Source: Hyphomonas chukchiensis
GTDB taxonomy: Bacteria > Pseudomonadota > Alphaproteobacteria > Caulobacterales > Hyphomonadaceae
Assembly: GCF_000682695.1 (NCBI RefSeq)
Contig: NZ_AWFG01000019.1
Span: 62,001-126,000 of the forward strand
Length of the DNA stretch: 64,000 nucleotides
Direction: 5' to 3'
Below the pieces are notes generated by a model. The model was not told the DNA's origin and did not search any database. It saw only the letters and a program-made list of their open reading frames with translations. Positions 1 through 8,455 of this stretch are shown in pieces; position 1 is the first letter of the stretch; each line of letters begins with the position of its first letter. A program made the position numbers and the translations under genes.

Positions 1-308
1 GCTCGCCGACGTTCGGCCACCACACCCGCGTGGAGCTTTCAGCTGAGAAAGGCGAGCAGGTTTACGTGCCGGTGGGCTTTGCGCACGGGTTCTGCACGCT
101 GGAGCCCGATTGTGAGATTGCCTACAAGGTGACAGCCTATTACGCCCCAAAGGCTGACCGCGGGCTGGCCTTTGATGACCCTTCCCTGGGTATTCAATGG
201 CCATTCCCGGACCAGTCGCTGGTCTTGTCGGACCGTGACCGGGGGCATCCGCGGTTGTCAGATCTTGGCGACGTGTTCCCGGCCGAGACGGCGGGAGCCG
301 CCCGATGA
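1..308 (+). CDS. rfbC: dTDP-4-dehydrorhamnose 3,5-epimerase, C-terminal part (cut by window start)
   Basis: This is the 3' end of a gene that begins before the window; the open frame runs from base 3 without a start of its own, and the GTG at 30 is an internal valine codon. The visible residues include SPTFG, then VPVGFAHGFCTLE and KVTAYYAP, and end near DDPSLGIQWP, which are hallmark stretches of RfbC/RmlC cupin epimerases. The enzyme converts dTDP-4-keto-6-deoxyglucose to dTDP-4-keto-L-rhamnose in the cytoplasm, the third step of dTDP-L-rhamnose synthesis. Its TGA overlaps the ATG of rfbB in an ATGA junction, so the two are almost certainly translated from one message. Only about half of the usual length of roughly 180 residues is inside the window. 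Confidence 0.93.
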   Translation, partial: SPTFGHHTRVELSAEKGEQVYVPVGFAHGFCTLEPDCEIAYKVTAYYAPKADRGLAFDDPSLGIQWPFPDQSLVLSDRDRGHPRLSDLGDVFPAETAGAAR

Positions 309-1348
309 AGTATCTGGTGACAGGCGGGGCCGGCTTCATAGGCTCGGCGCTCTGCCATCGGCTGATGGCGTCGCCGGACGCGCAGGTCACGGTTGTCGAC
401 AAGATGACCTATGCGGCCAACCCGGCCTCGCTGGCGCCATTCGAAGAAGAGGACCGGTTTCGCCTCGTGAAGGCCGATATCTGTGATCAGGCCCGAATGA
501 TGGACCTGATGCTGGCGGATGCGCCGGACGTGGTTTTCCACCTTGCCGCCGAGACGCATGTTGACCGCTCGATTGATGGGGCGGATGCGTTCGTGCAGAC
601 GAACCTGATCGGGACGTTCGCGATGCTTCAGGTTGCGCGGGCCCTGCATGAGCGCAAGGGTGGGGCGGGCGTTCGCTTTGTGCATGTGTCGACCGATGAA
701 GTGTTCGGCTCGTTGGGGCCGGAAGGGCGTTTCGAAGAGACGACGGCCTATGACCCGTCTTCTCCCTATTCGGCGACCAAGGCAGGCGCAGACCATCTCG
801 CGCGGGCATGGCACCGCACTTATGGGTTGCCGGTGATGGTTTCCAATTGCTCGAACAATTACGGGCCTCGCCAGTTTCCGGAAAAGCTGATCCCCTTGAT
901 GGTGCTCAATGCGCTGGAGGGGCTCAAGCTGCCGATCTATGGCGACGGATCGAATGTGCGCGACTGGCTGCATGTTGAAGACCATGCCGACGCACTGGTC
1001 CGCATCGCCGAGGCGGGTGTGCCGGGCGAGAGCTACACGGTGGGCGGCAATAGCGAAAAGACCAATCTCGAGATTGTCAGGCTTGTTTGCCAGTTGCTGG
1101 ACGAGCGGCGCCCGGAGCGCGCACCCCATGGCGACCTGATGACATTTGTGGCTGACCGGCCCGGGCATGACCTCCGCTACGCCATTGATGCGAGCAAGAT
1201 AGATCGTGAGTTGGGCTGGGCGCCGTCGCGCGATTTCGTGCAGGGGCTTGCCGATACGGTCGACTGGTACATTGCCAATGAAGCGTGGTGGGGCCCTTTG
1301 CGTGAGACGGTTTATGCCGGCGAGCGGCTCGGCAAGGTCGGAGCCTGA
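305..1348 (+). CDS. rfbB: dTDP-glucose 4,6-dehydratase
   Basis: A 347-residue extended short-chain dehydrogenase. The N-terminal Rossmann motif is [11 protein letters not shown], followed by FHLAAETHVDRSI. The catalytic region has STDEVFG, then YSATKAGADHL with the Tyr-x-x-x-Lys pair, and SNNYGPRQFPEKLIP, all characteristic of RfbB/RmlB. It oxidises C4 and removes water across C5-C6 of dTDP-glucose to give dTDP-4-keto-6-deoxyglucose. The length matches the family. It overlaps rfbC by 4 bases upstream and is followed by rfbD after 3 bases, so the four rhamnose genes form one operon in the order C-B-D-A. Confidence 0.97.
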   Translation: MKYLVTGGAGFIGSALCHRLMASPDAQVTVVDKMTYAANPASLAPFEEEDRFRLVKADICDQARMMDLMLADAPDVVFHLAAETHVDRSIDGADAFVQTNLIGTFAMLQVARALHERKGGAGVRFVHVSTDEVFGSLGPEGRFEETTAYDPSSPYSATKAGADHLARAWHRTYGLPVMVSNCSNNYGPRQFPEKLIPLMVLNALEGLKLPIYGDGSNVRDWLHVEDHADALVRIAEAGVPGESYTVGGNSEKTNLEIVRLVCQLLDERRPERAPHGDLMTFVADRPGHDLRYAIDASKIDRELGWAPSRDFVQGLADTVDWYIANEAWWGPLRETVYAGERLGKVGA

Positions 1349-1351
1349 GAC

Positions 1352-2242
1352 ATGGCGGACGGCAAGATCCTTGTGATTGGCCGGACGGGCCAGGTCGCGC
1401 AGGCACTGGCGCATGTTGGCGGCGCGTCCGTGATATGCCTCGGCCGACCTGATGCAGATCTGAAGCGGCCCGAAACACTGGCGCGCGCAATCGACCAGCA
1501 CAAGCCAGTCGCCGTCATCAACGCCGGTGGCTTCACGCTGGTCGATCAGGCTGAGGCCGAACCGGACGAAGCGCGGATACTGAACGTGGATGGACCGGCT
1601 GCGCTGGCCTTGGCATGCAAGGCCGGTGGTGTTCCGCTGATCCATCTTTCAACCGACTGTGTGTTCGATGGCGCGATGCCGCGCGCCTACCGGCCGGACG
1701 ATGATCCGGCGCCGATCTGCACCTATGGCCAGACCAAGCTGGATGGCGAACTGGCTGTGGCCGACGCCTACCAGAAGCATCTGGTTGTACGGGTCTCATG
1801 GATATTCTCGCCCTTCGGGCACAATTTCGTGCGGACGATGCTGAAGCTCGCACAGACGCGGGAGCGTGTGTCGGTCGTGTCGGATCAGGTTGGCTGCCCG
1901 ACCTATGCGCCTGCATTGGCGGCCGGTCTGCTGGAGATGAGCCGTCAGGCTGCCCAGCCTGGCTTTGCAAGCTGGGGCACATATCATCTGGCCGGGGCAG
2001 GCGAGACGGACCGGGCAAGCCTTGCGCGCAGCATCTTCGCCGAAAGCGCGCGGCATGACGGCCCGGTCGCCGAAGTCGATGATGTCCTGACATCAGCCTA
2101 TCCGACGCCTGCGACCCGTCCGCTGAATGCGCGGCTCGACATGACACGCACGCGCGATGTATTCGGCGTCCAGCTGCCAGACTGGCAGGACGGCCTTGCC
2201 GCGACGGTCCCGGCACTGATCCAGGAGATGGCGACATCATGA
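1352..2242 (+). CDS. rfbD: dTDP-4-dehydrorhamnose reductase
   Basis: A 296-residue reductase of the RmlD family. It begins with an unusually compact nucleotide-binding motif, [10 protein letters not shown], and contains [20 protein letters not shown] and a YGQTKLDGE Tyr/Lys catalytic element. It carries out the last step of dTDP-L-rhamnose synthesis, the NAD(P)H-dependent reduction of the 4-keto group. The ATG lies 3 bases after rfbB stops and the TGA overlaps the ATG of rfbA, consistent with translational coupling. Length is normal for the family. Confidence 0.96.
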   Translation: MADGKILVIGRTGQVAQALAHVGGASVICLGRPDADLKRPETLARAIDQHKPVAVINAGGFTLVDQAEAEPDEARILNVDGPAALALACKAGGVPLIHLSTDCVFDGAMPRAYRPDDDPAPICTYGQTKLDGELAVADAYQKHLVVRVSWIFSPFGHNFVRTMLKLAQTRERVSVVSDQVGCPTYAPALAAGLLEMSRQAAQPGFASWGTYHLAGAGETDRASLARSIFAESARHDGPVAEVDDVLTSAYPTPATRPLNARLDMTRTRDVFGVQLPDWQDGLAATVPALIQEMATS

Positions 2243-3111
2243 AAGGTATCGTGCTGGCAGGCGGCCTCGGCTCGCGGCTTTATCCCGTCACCCGTGGCGT
2301 GTCGAAACACCTGCTTCCGGTGTATGACAAGCCGCTGATCTATTATCCGATTTCCACACTGATGCTGGCTGGCATCCGCGAGATGCTCATCATCACTACG
2401 AGTGAACATGCCGATGCCTACAAGGCGCTTCTCGGCAACGGGTCTCAATGGGGCGTCGCGTTCGAGTATGCGGTTCAGGACGAGCCACGCGGGCTGGCCG
2501 AGGCGTTCATATTGGGCGAGCGCTTCATCAATGGCGGCAGGTCGGCACTGGCGCTGGGCGATAATATTTTCTATGGCGCCGGGCTCTCGGGGCAATTGCT
2601 GGAGGCAGCCGCCTTGCAGAAGGGCGCGCGCGTTTTCGCGCACCAGGTTCAGGACCCGCACCGGTTCGGGATTGTCGAGCTGTCACCGGAAGGCAAGCCG
2701 ATCTCGATCGAGGAAAAGCCGGCCGAGCCACGCAGCAATCAGGCGATCACGGGGCTTTACTTCTATGATGCCGACGTCGTGGAGATTGCCAAGGCGGTCA
2801 AGCCGTCGAGCCGGGGCGAGGTCGAGATCACGTGCGTGAACCGGGCTTACCTCGAGCGGGGCGATCTCGCCGTGACCAAGCTGCCGCGCGGATCGACCTG
2901 GCTGGATGCCGGCACGTTCGACAGTCTGCTGGAGGCCTCGCATTTCGTGCAGGCGCTCGAGAAGCGCCAAGGCCTGAAGATCGCGTGCCTTGAGGAAATC
3001 GCCTGGCGCAAGGGCTTCATCAATGCGGCCACGCTCGAAGCGCTGGCGATGGCGTACAATAATGATTACAAGGCCTACCTACTGGCCTTGCTGGACAAAT
3101 CCGCCCAATAA
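2239..3111 (+). CDS. rfbA: Glucose-1-phosphate thymidylyltransferase
   Basis: A 290-residue nucleotidyltransferase starting [17 protein letters not shown], the G-G-x-G-x-R-L nucleotide-binding signature of RmlA. Further family marks are [20 protein letters not shown] and [12 protein letters not shown]. It makes dTDP-glucose from dTTP and glucose-1-phosphate, the entry step for the rhamnose branch encoded by the three preceding genes, and is usually inhibited by dTDP-rhamnose. It overlaps rfbD by 4 bases (ATGA). The next gene starts 27 bases after its stop, so that orphan gene may ride on the same transcript. Confidence 0.97.
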   Translation: MKGIVLAGGLGSRLYPVTRGVSKHLLPVYDKPLIYYPISTLMLAGIREMLIITTSEHADAYKALLGNGSQWGVAFEYAVQDEPRGLAEAFILGERFINGGRSALALGDNIFYGAGLSGQLLEAAALQKGARVFAHQVQDPHRFGIVELSPEGKPISIEEKPAEPRSNQAITGLYFYDADVVEIAKAVKPSSRGEVEITCVNRAYLERGDLAVTKLPRGSTWLDAGTFDSLLEASHFVQALEKRQGLKIACLEEIAWRKGFINAATLEALAMAYNNDYKAYLLALLDKSAQ

Positions 3112-3138
3112 GGAACGGTAATTTCCGGAAGGCCCGCC

Positions 3139-4065
3139 ATGCCCGTTCCCAATATCGCCGAAGTCGAATCCCATGTCATCGCGCTGCTGAACATGCACGG
3201 CCCGCTGATCGGCAAGCAATTGTCCGAGAAGCTGCCGGACATTCCGAAGCTCGCCCTGTGGCAGGCCTGCTACCAGAGCCGGGCGCTGCAGGTTTCGCAC
3301 TTTGCCAGCTATTACCTGCGGTTTGACATTACCCGTGAAGACCAGGTGCGACTGAGCCCCTCCATCTTGCGGGACTTCCTGTCCTTCTCGCTGTTCGGCC
3401 TGCCGGGCCAGCGCGACCAGATGATCGAGCGGCAGGGCACGTTGTCCAACATGCACCGCGAGATCAGCCGGGAGAAGATCGCGCTGGCACAGCAGGTGAT
3501 GAAGTCGCTTTTCCTCGATCTGCCGCGGGAAATTCGCTCGTCCATGTGCGCCTTCATTGCCGGCGACCTTGCCTATTTCCTCGCCCACAATGAACCGCGC
3601 GAGCATCTTGTGTCAGGCGAGATGGTCAAGGGGTCCGATATCGATATCGTCATCATACTGAATGAAGACTTGCCTGATACGATCCAGCGTAAGATCGATG
3701 CGGACATGATTGCGCTGAAGAATTATTACCTGCGCCACCCGCAATACCGGCACGAGATCGACTTCATCGCCAAGCGCAAGTCGACGATGCTGCAACAGTT
3801 TCATTACACGGACATTCACGACAAGATCGCGAGCAAGATTGCCTATGAATCCATGTTTCTCGGTGGCTCGCTGACGCTTTACATGGAAGTGCGCGACGCG
3901 ATGACATCGACTGGCGTTGACCGCCTGATCGAAGCGGATTTCGACCATGCGCTCAAGGACCGCAAGCACGCGATGCAGACACTGCTTCAGGCATCGAGCG
4001 ATGATATCGACGACGAGACGCGGTCGCTATTCTACTTTTCGCAAGAGCGGGTCGAATTTACCTGA
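3139..4065 (+). CDS. Uncharacterised nucleotidyltransferase-fold protein (Pol beta superfamily-like)
   Basis: A 308-residue protein I cannot assign to a named family. Residues 165-169 read GSDID, the G-S-x-D-x-D signature of the DNA polymerase beta-type nucleotidyltransferase superfamily, and HEID at 205-208 supplies a third acidic residue in the expected place, so the metal triad looks intact. The first 80 residues are helix-rich and could form a winged-helix-like domain, but this is weak. A GGAAGG ribosome site sits 7 bases before the ATG. It follows rfbA by 27 bases on the same strand and ends 6 bases from the convergent guanylyltransferase gene. It could modify a nucleotide, protein or sugar; the sequence does not tell. 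Confidence 0.8.
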   Translation: MPVPNIAEVESHVIALLNMHGPLIGKQLSEKLPDIPKLALWQACYQSRALQVSHFASYYLRFDITREDQVRLSPSILRDFLSFSLFGLPGQRDQMIERQGTLSNMHREISREKIALAQQVMKSLFLDLPREIRSSMCAFIAGDLAYFLAHNEPREHLVSGEMVKGSDIDIVIILNEDLPDTIQRKIDADMIALKNYYLRHPQYRHEIDFIAKRKSTMLQQFHYTDIHDKIASKIAYESMFLGGSLTLYMEVRDAMTSTGVDRLIEADFDHALKDRKHAMQTLLQASSDDIDDETRSLFYFSQERVEFT

Positions 4066-4071
4066 AGCGTC

Positions 4072-5142
4072 TCAGACCAGGTCTGTACGCCCGCGCGCCT
4101 TCAGCGCCGCGATGACAAGGCTGACATCCTGCGATCGCGATTTCGGCATCACGAGCACGGCGCCATCCTGTACGGCGATCACCATGTCCTCGATTCCAAG
4201 CGCCGCGACGAGCGTGCCTGGGTCCGCATGAATTGTGCAGTTCTTGCTGTCGATCATGACAGGGCCTGAGTCAGGCGTGGTTTCCTGCAAGTCGCCCCAG
4301 GCAGGCCATGTGCCGACATCACTCCAGGCGCAGGAGACGGGCCCGACGACAGCCGCCTTCTGCGTGTGCTCCATGACGGCATAGTCAATCGAGATGGAGC
4401 GGATTTTCGAGAACAGGGTCTCATCCAGCCGCATGATTGTGGTCGTCGTATCCGTGGCATCAAGCGCCGCCGCAGCGCCTTCCAGCACATCCGCTGCATG
4501 AGCGCCGAGTTCGGCCTTCATCAGGCTGGCGGGGAAGAGGAAGATGCCCGCATTCCACGAATATGTGTCGTCAGCGAGATAGGTCACGGCCGTCTCCATG
4601 TCCGGCTTTTCGCGGAAGGCGGCGACGGTGAAGCCTGACGCGCCGATGGGTTCACCGGCCTTGATGTAGCCGAAGCCGGTTTCAGGGCTGTTCGGAGAAA
4701 TGCCGAAAGTGACGATACGGCGGTCTTTGGCAATCCCGGCAGCATCCGCGACAGCCTTTCGAAACGCGGCGGGCATTCCGATGAAGTGGTCGGCTGGCAG
4801 CAGCAGGACCAGGCCGTCAGGATCAATCCGGCTGATATATTCGGCGGCGATGGCGGCCACAGCAGCCGTGTTGCGGGCGCAAGGCTCCAGCAGGATGGCG
4901 AGCGGCGTAATGCCTGCATCGGCAAGCTGGCGCTCGACGAGATCAAGATAGCGCGCATTGCTGATGATGACCGGGTCAGCGAGGCTGAGGCCGTCATCGG
5001 CCTGTGCCACGCGTCGCGCGGTTTGCCGGAACAGGGATTCCCCGGAAACCAGGTTAACAAACTGTTTTGGGGTGCGCGATGTGGATACCGGCCAGAGGCG
5101 GGTTCCCGATCCGCCGCACATGATGACGGGGTATATGGTCAT
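4072..5142 (-). CDS. manC: Mannose-1-phosphate guanylyltransferase
   Basis: A 356-residue GDP-mannose pyrophosphorylase. The N-terminus reads VIMCGGSGTRLWPVS, with TPKQF just after, and LLPADHFIG and FGYIKAGE follow, all typical of ManC. It makes GDP-mannose from mannose-1-phosphate and GTP. It has only the nucleotidyltransferase part; the fused phosphomannose isomerase cupin of about 120 residues found in type II enzymes is absent, so isomerase activity must come from elsewhere. GDP-mannose is the substrate of Gmd at 37508, so this gene links the window's two ends of the GDP-6-deoxyhexose branch. An AAGGAG ribosome site lies 11 bases before the ATG. The gene diverges from the protease gene at 5372. 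Confidence 0.93.
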   Translation of the reverse strand: MTIYPVIMCGGSGTRLWPVSTSRTPKQFVNLVSGESLFRQTARRVAQADDGLSLADPVIISNARYLDLVERQLADAGITPLAILLEPCARNTAAVAAIAAEYISRIDPDGLVLLLPADHFIGMPAAFRKAVADAAGIAKDRRIVTFGISPNSPETGFGYIKAGEPIGASGFTVAAFREKPDMETAVTYLADDTYSWNAGIFLFPASLMKAELGAHAADVLEGAAAALDATDTTTTIMRLDETLFSKIRSISIDYAVMEHTQKAAVVGPVSCAWSDVGTWPAWGDLQETTPDSGPVMIDSKNCTIHADPGTLVAALGIEDMVIAVQDGAVLVMPKSRSQDVSLVIAALKARGRTDLV

Positions 5143-5360
5143 GCGCTGTGCTGCTCCTTTGGGTATTATTGGTGTGCCTGCGAGCCTGACTCGCGCAGTC
5201 GATGCTTATTTCAGACGCGAGGCTGCAAGGCTAGCCTTCAGCCGCGCATGGGGCCCCTGCGGCGCTCGCTTGACAGGGGAGTGGGCAAGGCGCCACGCTG
5301 CTATTAAAGCGCTTTCGGGACATCCAATGCAGACGCGTGCCCGTAGGAGATCTCAAAGTC

Positions 5361-5365
5361 AGGAG
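5361..5365 (+). promoter_or_regulatory. Ribosome binding site deciding a TTG start
   Basis: AGGAG stands exactly 6 bases before a TTG codon at 5372. The only upstream in-frame ATG nearby (5327) has no ribosome site and would add an arginine-rich leader before the lipoprotein signal. The AGGAG site therefore favours TTG initiation for the subtilisin-like gene. Confidence 0.65.
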
Positions 5366-5371
5366 TATCCA

Positions 5372-7882
5372 TTGTCCCGAAACAGCAAGGGCCGCCAGGC
5401 CTCGATCCCGTTTGTCATTACGGCTGCGCTGCTTGTGCCGTCATCCCTTGTGCTCGGCGCATGTGCTGGTGGCGGCGGTGGCGGTGGGTCGGCCGTTACG
5501 CCTTTGCCTCCGCCGCCCCCTCCACCTCCGCCGCCTCCTGCGCCACCACCCCCGCCGCCACCGGCGCCCTTTCCATCGACGATAGCTCCGGCGAGCGCGT
5601 TCGAGACTTACGAGTATAATCGCACGGGCGGCCTGCCGGTTATCGGGGCCTCCTCGGCCTATGCGTTAGGCGCGACAGGCGATGGCATCACCGTTGCCAT
5701 CATCGACACGGGTGTCCTGAGGGACCATCCGGACCTCGCAGCGGCGGATATCCGCACTTATGATGTTTGTGCGGCCAATGCCTGCTCGGGATACGATTCG
5801 AATGGCGATAGCGTCGTTCAGGTGCGTCAGCCGGGTGACATCGACACCGATGGCCACGGAACGCTGGTGACAGGCGTGGTGGCTGCCGTCCGGCAGGACA
5901 ATTATGCGACGCCAGTTGATGAAGGAAACAACGGCGTCAATATACAGGGCATTGCCTATGAAGCGTCGGTGATCGACATCAGGGCGGATTCGCCTGGAAG
6001 CTGCGCCCGGACGGGCGAGGACGAAGGCTGTACATTTTCCGACAATACTTTGGTTCAGGCCATCGACTACGCCGTGGCCCAAGGGGCCAACGTGATAAAC
6101 ATGTCGCTGGGTGGCGACATTGATGCCGACCAGTCGCTTGAGAATGCCGTGCGCCGCGCAGCAGCTGCGGGCGTCCTTGTCGTCATATCGGCGGGCAATG
6201 AAGCCGAACCGGCAGGCACTGACGACATGGGAAATCCCGTGGAGGCGATGGGGCAGATCCCGTCTGAGCCAGCCTATATTGCGGGTGAGGCCGCTTCGCG
6301 CGGCCGGGTCGTCGCGGTGGGTTCAATCACGCTTGACCGTGTGATGTCTGATTTCTCGAACCGGGCTGGAACGGCCACGCAGGACTATTATCTCCTCGCT
6401 CCCGGTGAAGACATTGTAACGACGGGGCTTGATGACGATGTCGGGAATCCGGACGGCGTAACTTGCGTCGGCGTGCAGACAGCATCCTGTAATGATGCGG
6501 ACTCCATCGGTGATTATTATCGTGTCAGCGGCACCTCTTTTTCGGCGCCATACGTCGCCGGCGCTCTGGCGCTGCTGCTGGATGCGTTCCCGAACCTGCA
6601 GGACAATCCCGAGCTGGCGCTTCAGATCCTGCTCGATACGGCAGATGATTATGTCGACAACACGCCAGATGCCATAACGGGCGAGATAGCCGGTGTCGGC
6701 ACGGATTCGGTGTCGGGTGTCGGCATTATCAACCTGGTGGAAGCGTTCCGGCCACAGGGCCAGCAAAGCCTGTCGATTTCCGGGCAGGAGATGAGCGTGG
6801 CGCAGACGCTGGCGCCTTCAGGCGGTGCGTTCGGCGACTGGGCGACAGCGTCCGGCGCTTTCAACGGCATTGTCTTTACGGATAACTATGGACGCGGTTT
6901 CCGGCTTGATGCCGACAAGGCGGGCAAGTCCTTGCCGACACAATTGCAGCCGACTTCGCGCGTCGTAAACATGAACACACGGGCAGACTGGGCCGCGAGC
7001 GACTCGCGGGCTGTTGCTGTGGGCGATCTCTCCTTTGCATGGTCCACACCGCGCGTGCAGGAAGACCGTCTGGCACCTTACCAGGAAGAGCCGGTCACCA
7101 ATTATCAGGCGTCCTATCGCTTCCAGGGGGGCGAGGTCGAATTCGGGCAGGGCGGCGGGTTGCAACGCCTTGCACCTGAAGTGACCCTGTTCAATGAGCC
7201 AGGCGTTGGCAATGCGTATGCGACGGGCGGCAACTGGGCCCAGCTCAGCCGCGATATGGGCATGGGTTTCACCATGGACCTTTTCACCGCCACTGATGAC
7301 GCGCGCTCACTGAGCGGCGTCAGTGTTGGCCGCGATGCGCGCTACTGGTCGTTCCGGGCGGGACTATCGTCTGCCTCGGATGACCGGACGGCCTTGGGCG
7401 GCAGCCTTCAGGACCGTTTCGGTGAAACGGATCAGGCGAGCATGACGGCCTATTCGCTTGAAGGTGAATGGAGCCCATTCGGTCGGCTCACGCTGTCATC
7501 CGGATTCGAAATGGCCAGTGTCGATCTTCCCGGCGTTGACGCGCAGGGTATCTGGACCAGTCGCTGGTCTGTTGGGGCGAGCCATCCGGCCGGGCCGGGG
7601 CAGTTCAGTTTGGTGGTGGCCCAGCCGCGCCGCGCCGAGACTGGAACGATCCGCTTCCTTGCGCCGACCGCCATTGATGACCGCGGCGTGCTGCTGCGCA
7701 ATGAAATCGAGGCAGGCCTGACGCCTAGCGGGCGGGAGATTGACTATGAAACCCGCTACCGGTTCCGCCTGTCCGACAATTGGACGGGTGACGTATCAGC
7801 GGCGCTTTCGACCTCACCCAACCATATCAGCGGTGCGGAGGCGGAAAACGTCGTGTGGCTGGCGCTCGGGACAAAGTGGTAA
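5372..7882 (+). CDS. Subtilisin-like (S8) serine protease lipoprotein with beta-rich C-terminus
   Basis: An 836-residue secreted protease when read from the TTG at 5372. The N-terminus is a short basic segment, a hydrophobic core and a lipobox ending LGAC, followed by a glycine run and a proline-rich linker at about residues 44-69. The S8 catalytic triad is complete: Asp112 in IIDTGV, His162 in DGHGTLVTG and Ser389 in SGTSFSAPYVAGA. From about residue 460 to the end the sequence is rich in alternating hydrophobic residues and ends in a terminal tryptophan (ALGTKW), which suggests an outer-membrane beta-barrel and an autotransporter-like arrangement, though the barrel is inferred. An alternative start is ATG 5327. 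It overlaps the small lipoprotein gene downstream. Confidence 0.88.
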   Translation: MSRNSKGRQASIPFVITAALLVPSSLVLGACAGGGGGGGSAVTPLPPPPPPPPPPPAPPPPPPPAPFPSTIAPASAFETYEYNRTGGLPVIGASSAYALGATGDGITVAIIDTGVLRDHPDLAAADIRTYDVCAANACSGYDSNGDSVVQVRQPGDIDTDGHGTLVTGVVAAVRQDNYATPVDEGNNGVNIQGIAYEASVIDIRADSPGSCARTGEDEGCTFSDNTLVQAIDYAVAQGANVINMSLGGDIDADQSLENAVRRAAAAGVLVVISAGNEAEPAGTDDMGNPVEAMGQIPSEPAYIAGEAASRGRVVAVGSITLDRVMSDFSNRAGTATQDYYLLAPGEDIVTTGLDDDVGNPDGVTCVGVQTASCNDADSIGDYYRVSGTSFSAPYVAGALALLLDAFPNLQDNPELALQILLDTADDYVDNTPDAITGEIAGVGTDSVSGVGIINLVEAFRPQGQQSLSISGQEMSVAQTLAPSGGAFGDWATASGAFNGIVFTDNYGRGFRLDADKAGKSLPTQLQPTSRVVNMNTRADWAASDSRAVAVGDLSFAWSTPRVQEDRLAPYQEEPVTNYQASYRFQGGEVEFGQGGGLQRLAPEVTLFNEPGVGNAYATGGNWAQLSRDMGMGFTMDLFTATDDARSLSGVSVGRDARYWSFRAGLSSASDDRTALGGSLQDRFGETDQASMTAYSLEGEWSPFGRLTLSSGFEMASVDLPGVDAQGIWTSRWSVGASHPAGPGQFSLVVAQPRRAETGTIRFLAPTAIDDRGVLLRNEIEAGLTPSGREIDYETRYRFRLSDNWTGDVSAALSTSPNHISGAEAENVVWLALGTKW

Positions 7883-8268
7883 GGCGCGCGGGCCTTGGCG
7901 CGTTGCTGCTTGCGCCGCTAGGCGCATGCGCGGCGTGGCAAGGCATGATGACGCCCGATACAGCCGTCGCCGATTGTCCTGTCATCCTTCGCGCCTCGGC
8001 CTGGGTTGACCATATGCCAAAGGTCGGCACCGGCCCGCACAAGATGATTGTGGCGGTTAAGCTCGACGACGAGCGGTCCTGGCAGCTGACACCGGAGCCC
8101 TCGGCTGATCCGGCTGTGCGTTCACTGGCGCTGTCACCCGGAGGCCCTGCGGTGGTCGGAAATGCAGGTTATCGTGAACCTGTCAGCGATGACATGCCGA
8201 CGGCCATAAGTCTGACCTGCGGCGGCAGGGAGGTCGCCCGAATCGACAGGATACAGGTCGTCATGTGA
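7876..8268 (+). CDS. Small putative lipoprotein of unknown function
   Basis: A 130-residue protein read from GTG 7876, which overlaps the stop of the protease gene. The first 18 residues are a short basic start, a hydrophobic core and a lipobox, ending PLGAC, so a lipid-anchored protein is likely. A GTG at 7855 in the same frame would add seven residues and is a less natural signal. The mature part has no motif I recognise; two cysteines (ADCPV and LTCGG) could pair. Overlap with the protease suggests joint expression, and it could be a partner or inhibitor of the protease, but nothing in the sequence proves this. Confidence 0.7.
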   Translation: MVRRAGLGALLLAPLGACAAWQGMMTPDTAVADCPVILRASAWVDHMPKVGTGPHKMIVAVKLDDERSWQLTPEPSADPAVRSLALSPGGPAVVGNAGYREPVSDDMPTAISLTCGGREVARIDRIQVVM

Positions 8269-8455
8269 GGCGTAGCAAAGGTCGCGGAGCTGTAGCCTGT
8301 TCGGCCTTTTGAAAGCGCTATTCTAGCCGGCATAGGGCTGTCTGATGACCCCGCTGCGTTGGTTAACCGCTTCGGTAAACTGTTGGTTGACCTTGCGAGC
8401 CGCATATGGGACCCCGGTTGATGTCGGGAACGTGATCCTGAAGTCGGAACCGGAA

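Noticed and set aside
194-1645. A 483-codon open frame antisense to rfbB and rfbD
   Set aside because: It spans two confident genes and its translation is rich in Arg and His with no domain.
4958-5371. A long N-terminal extension of the subtilisin-like gene into manC
   Set aside because: The extension runs antisense through manC and would place the lipoprotein signal deep inside the protein; a TTG with AGGAG at 5372 gives a normal signal.
5516-5572. CCG/CCC-rich repeat as a possible tandem DNA repeat
   Set aside because: It encodes the polyproline linker of the protease and is irregular at the DNA level.
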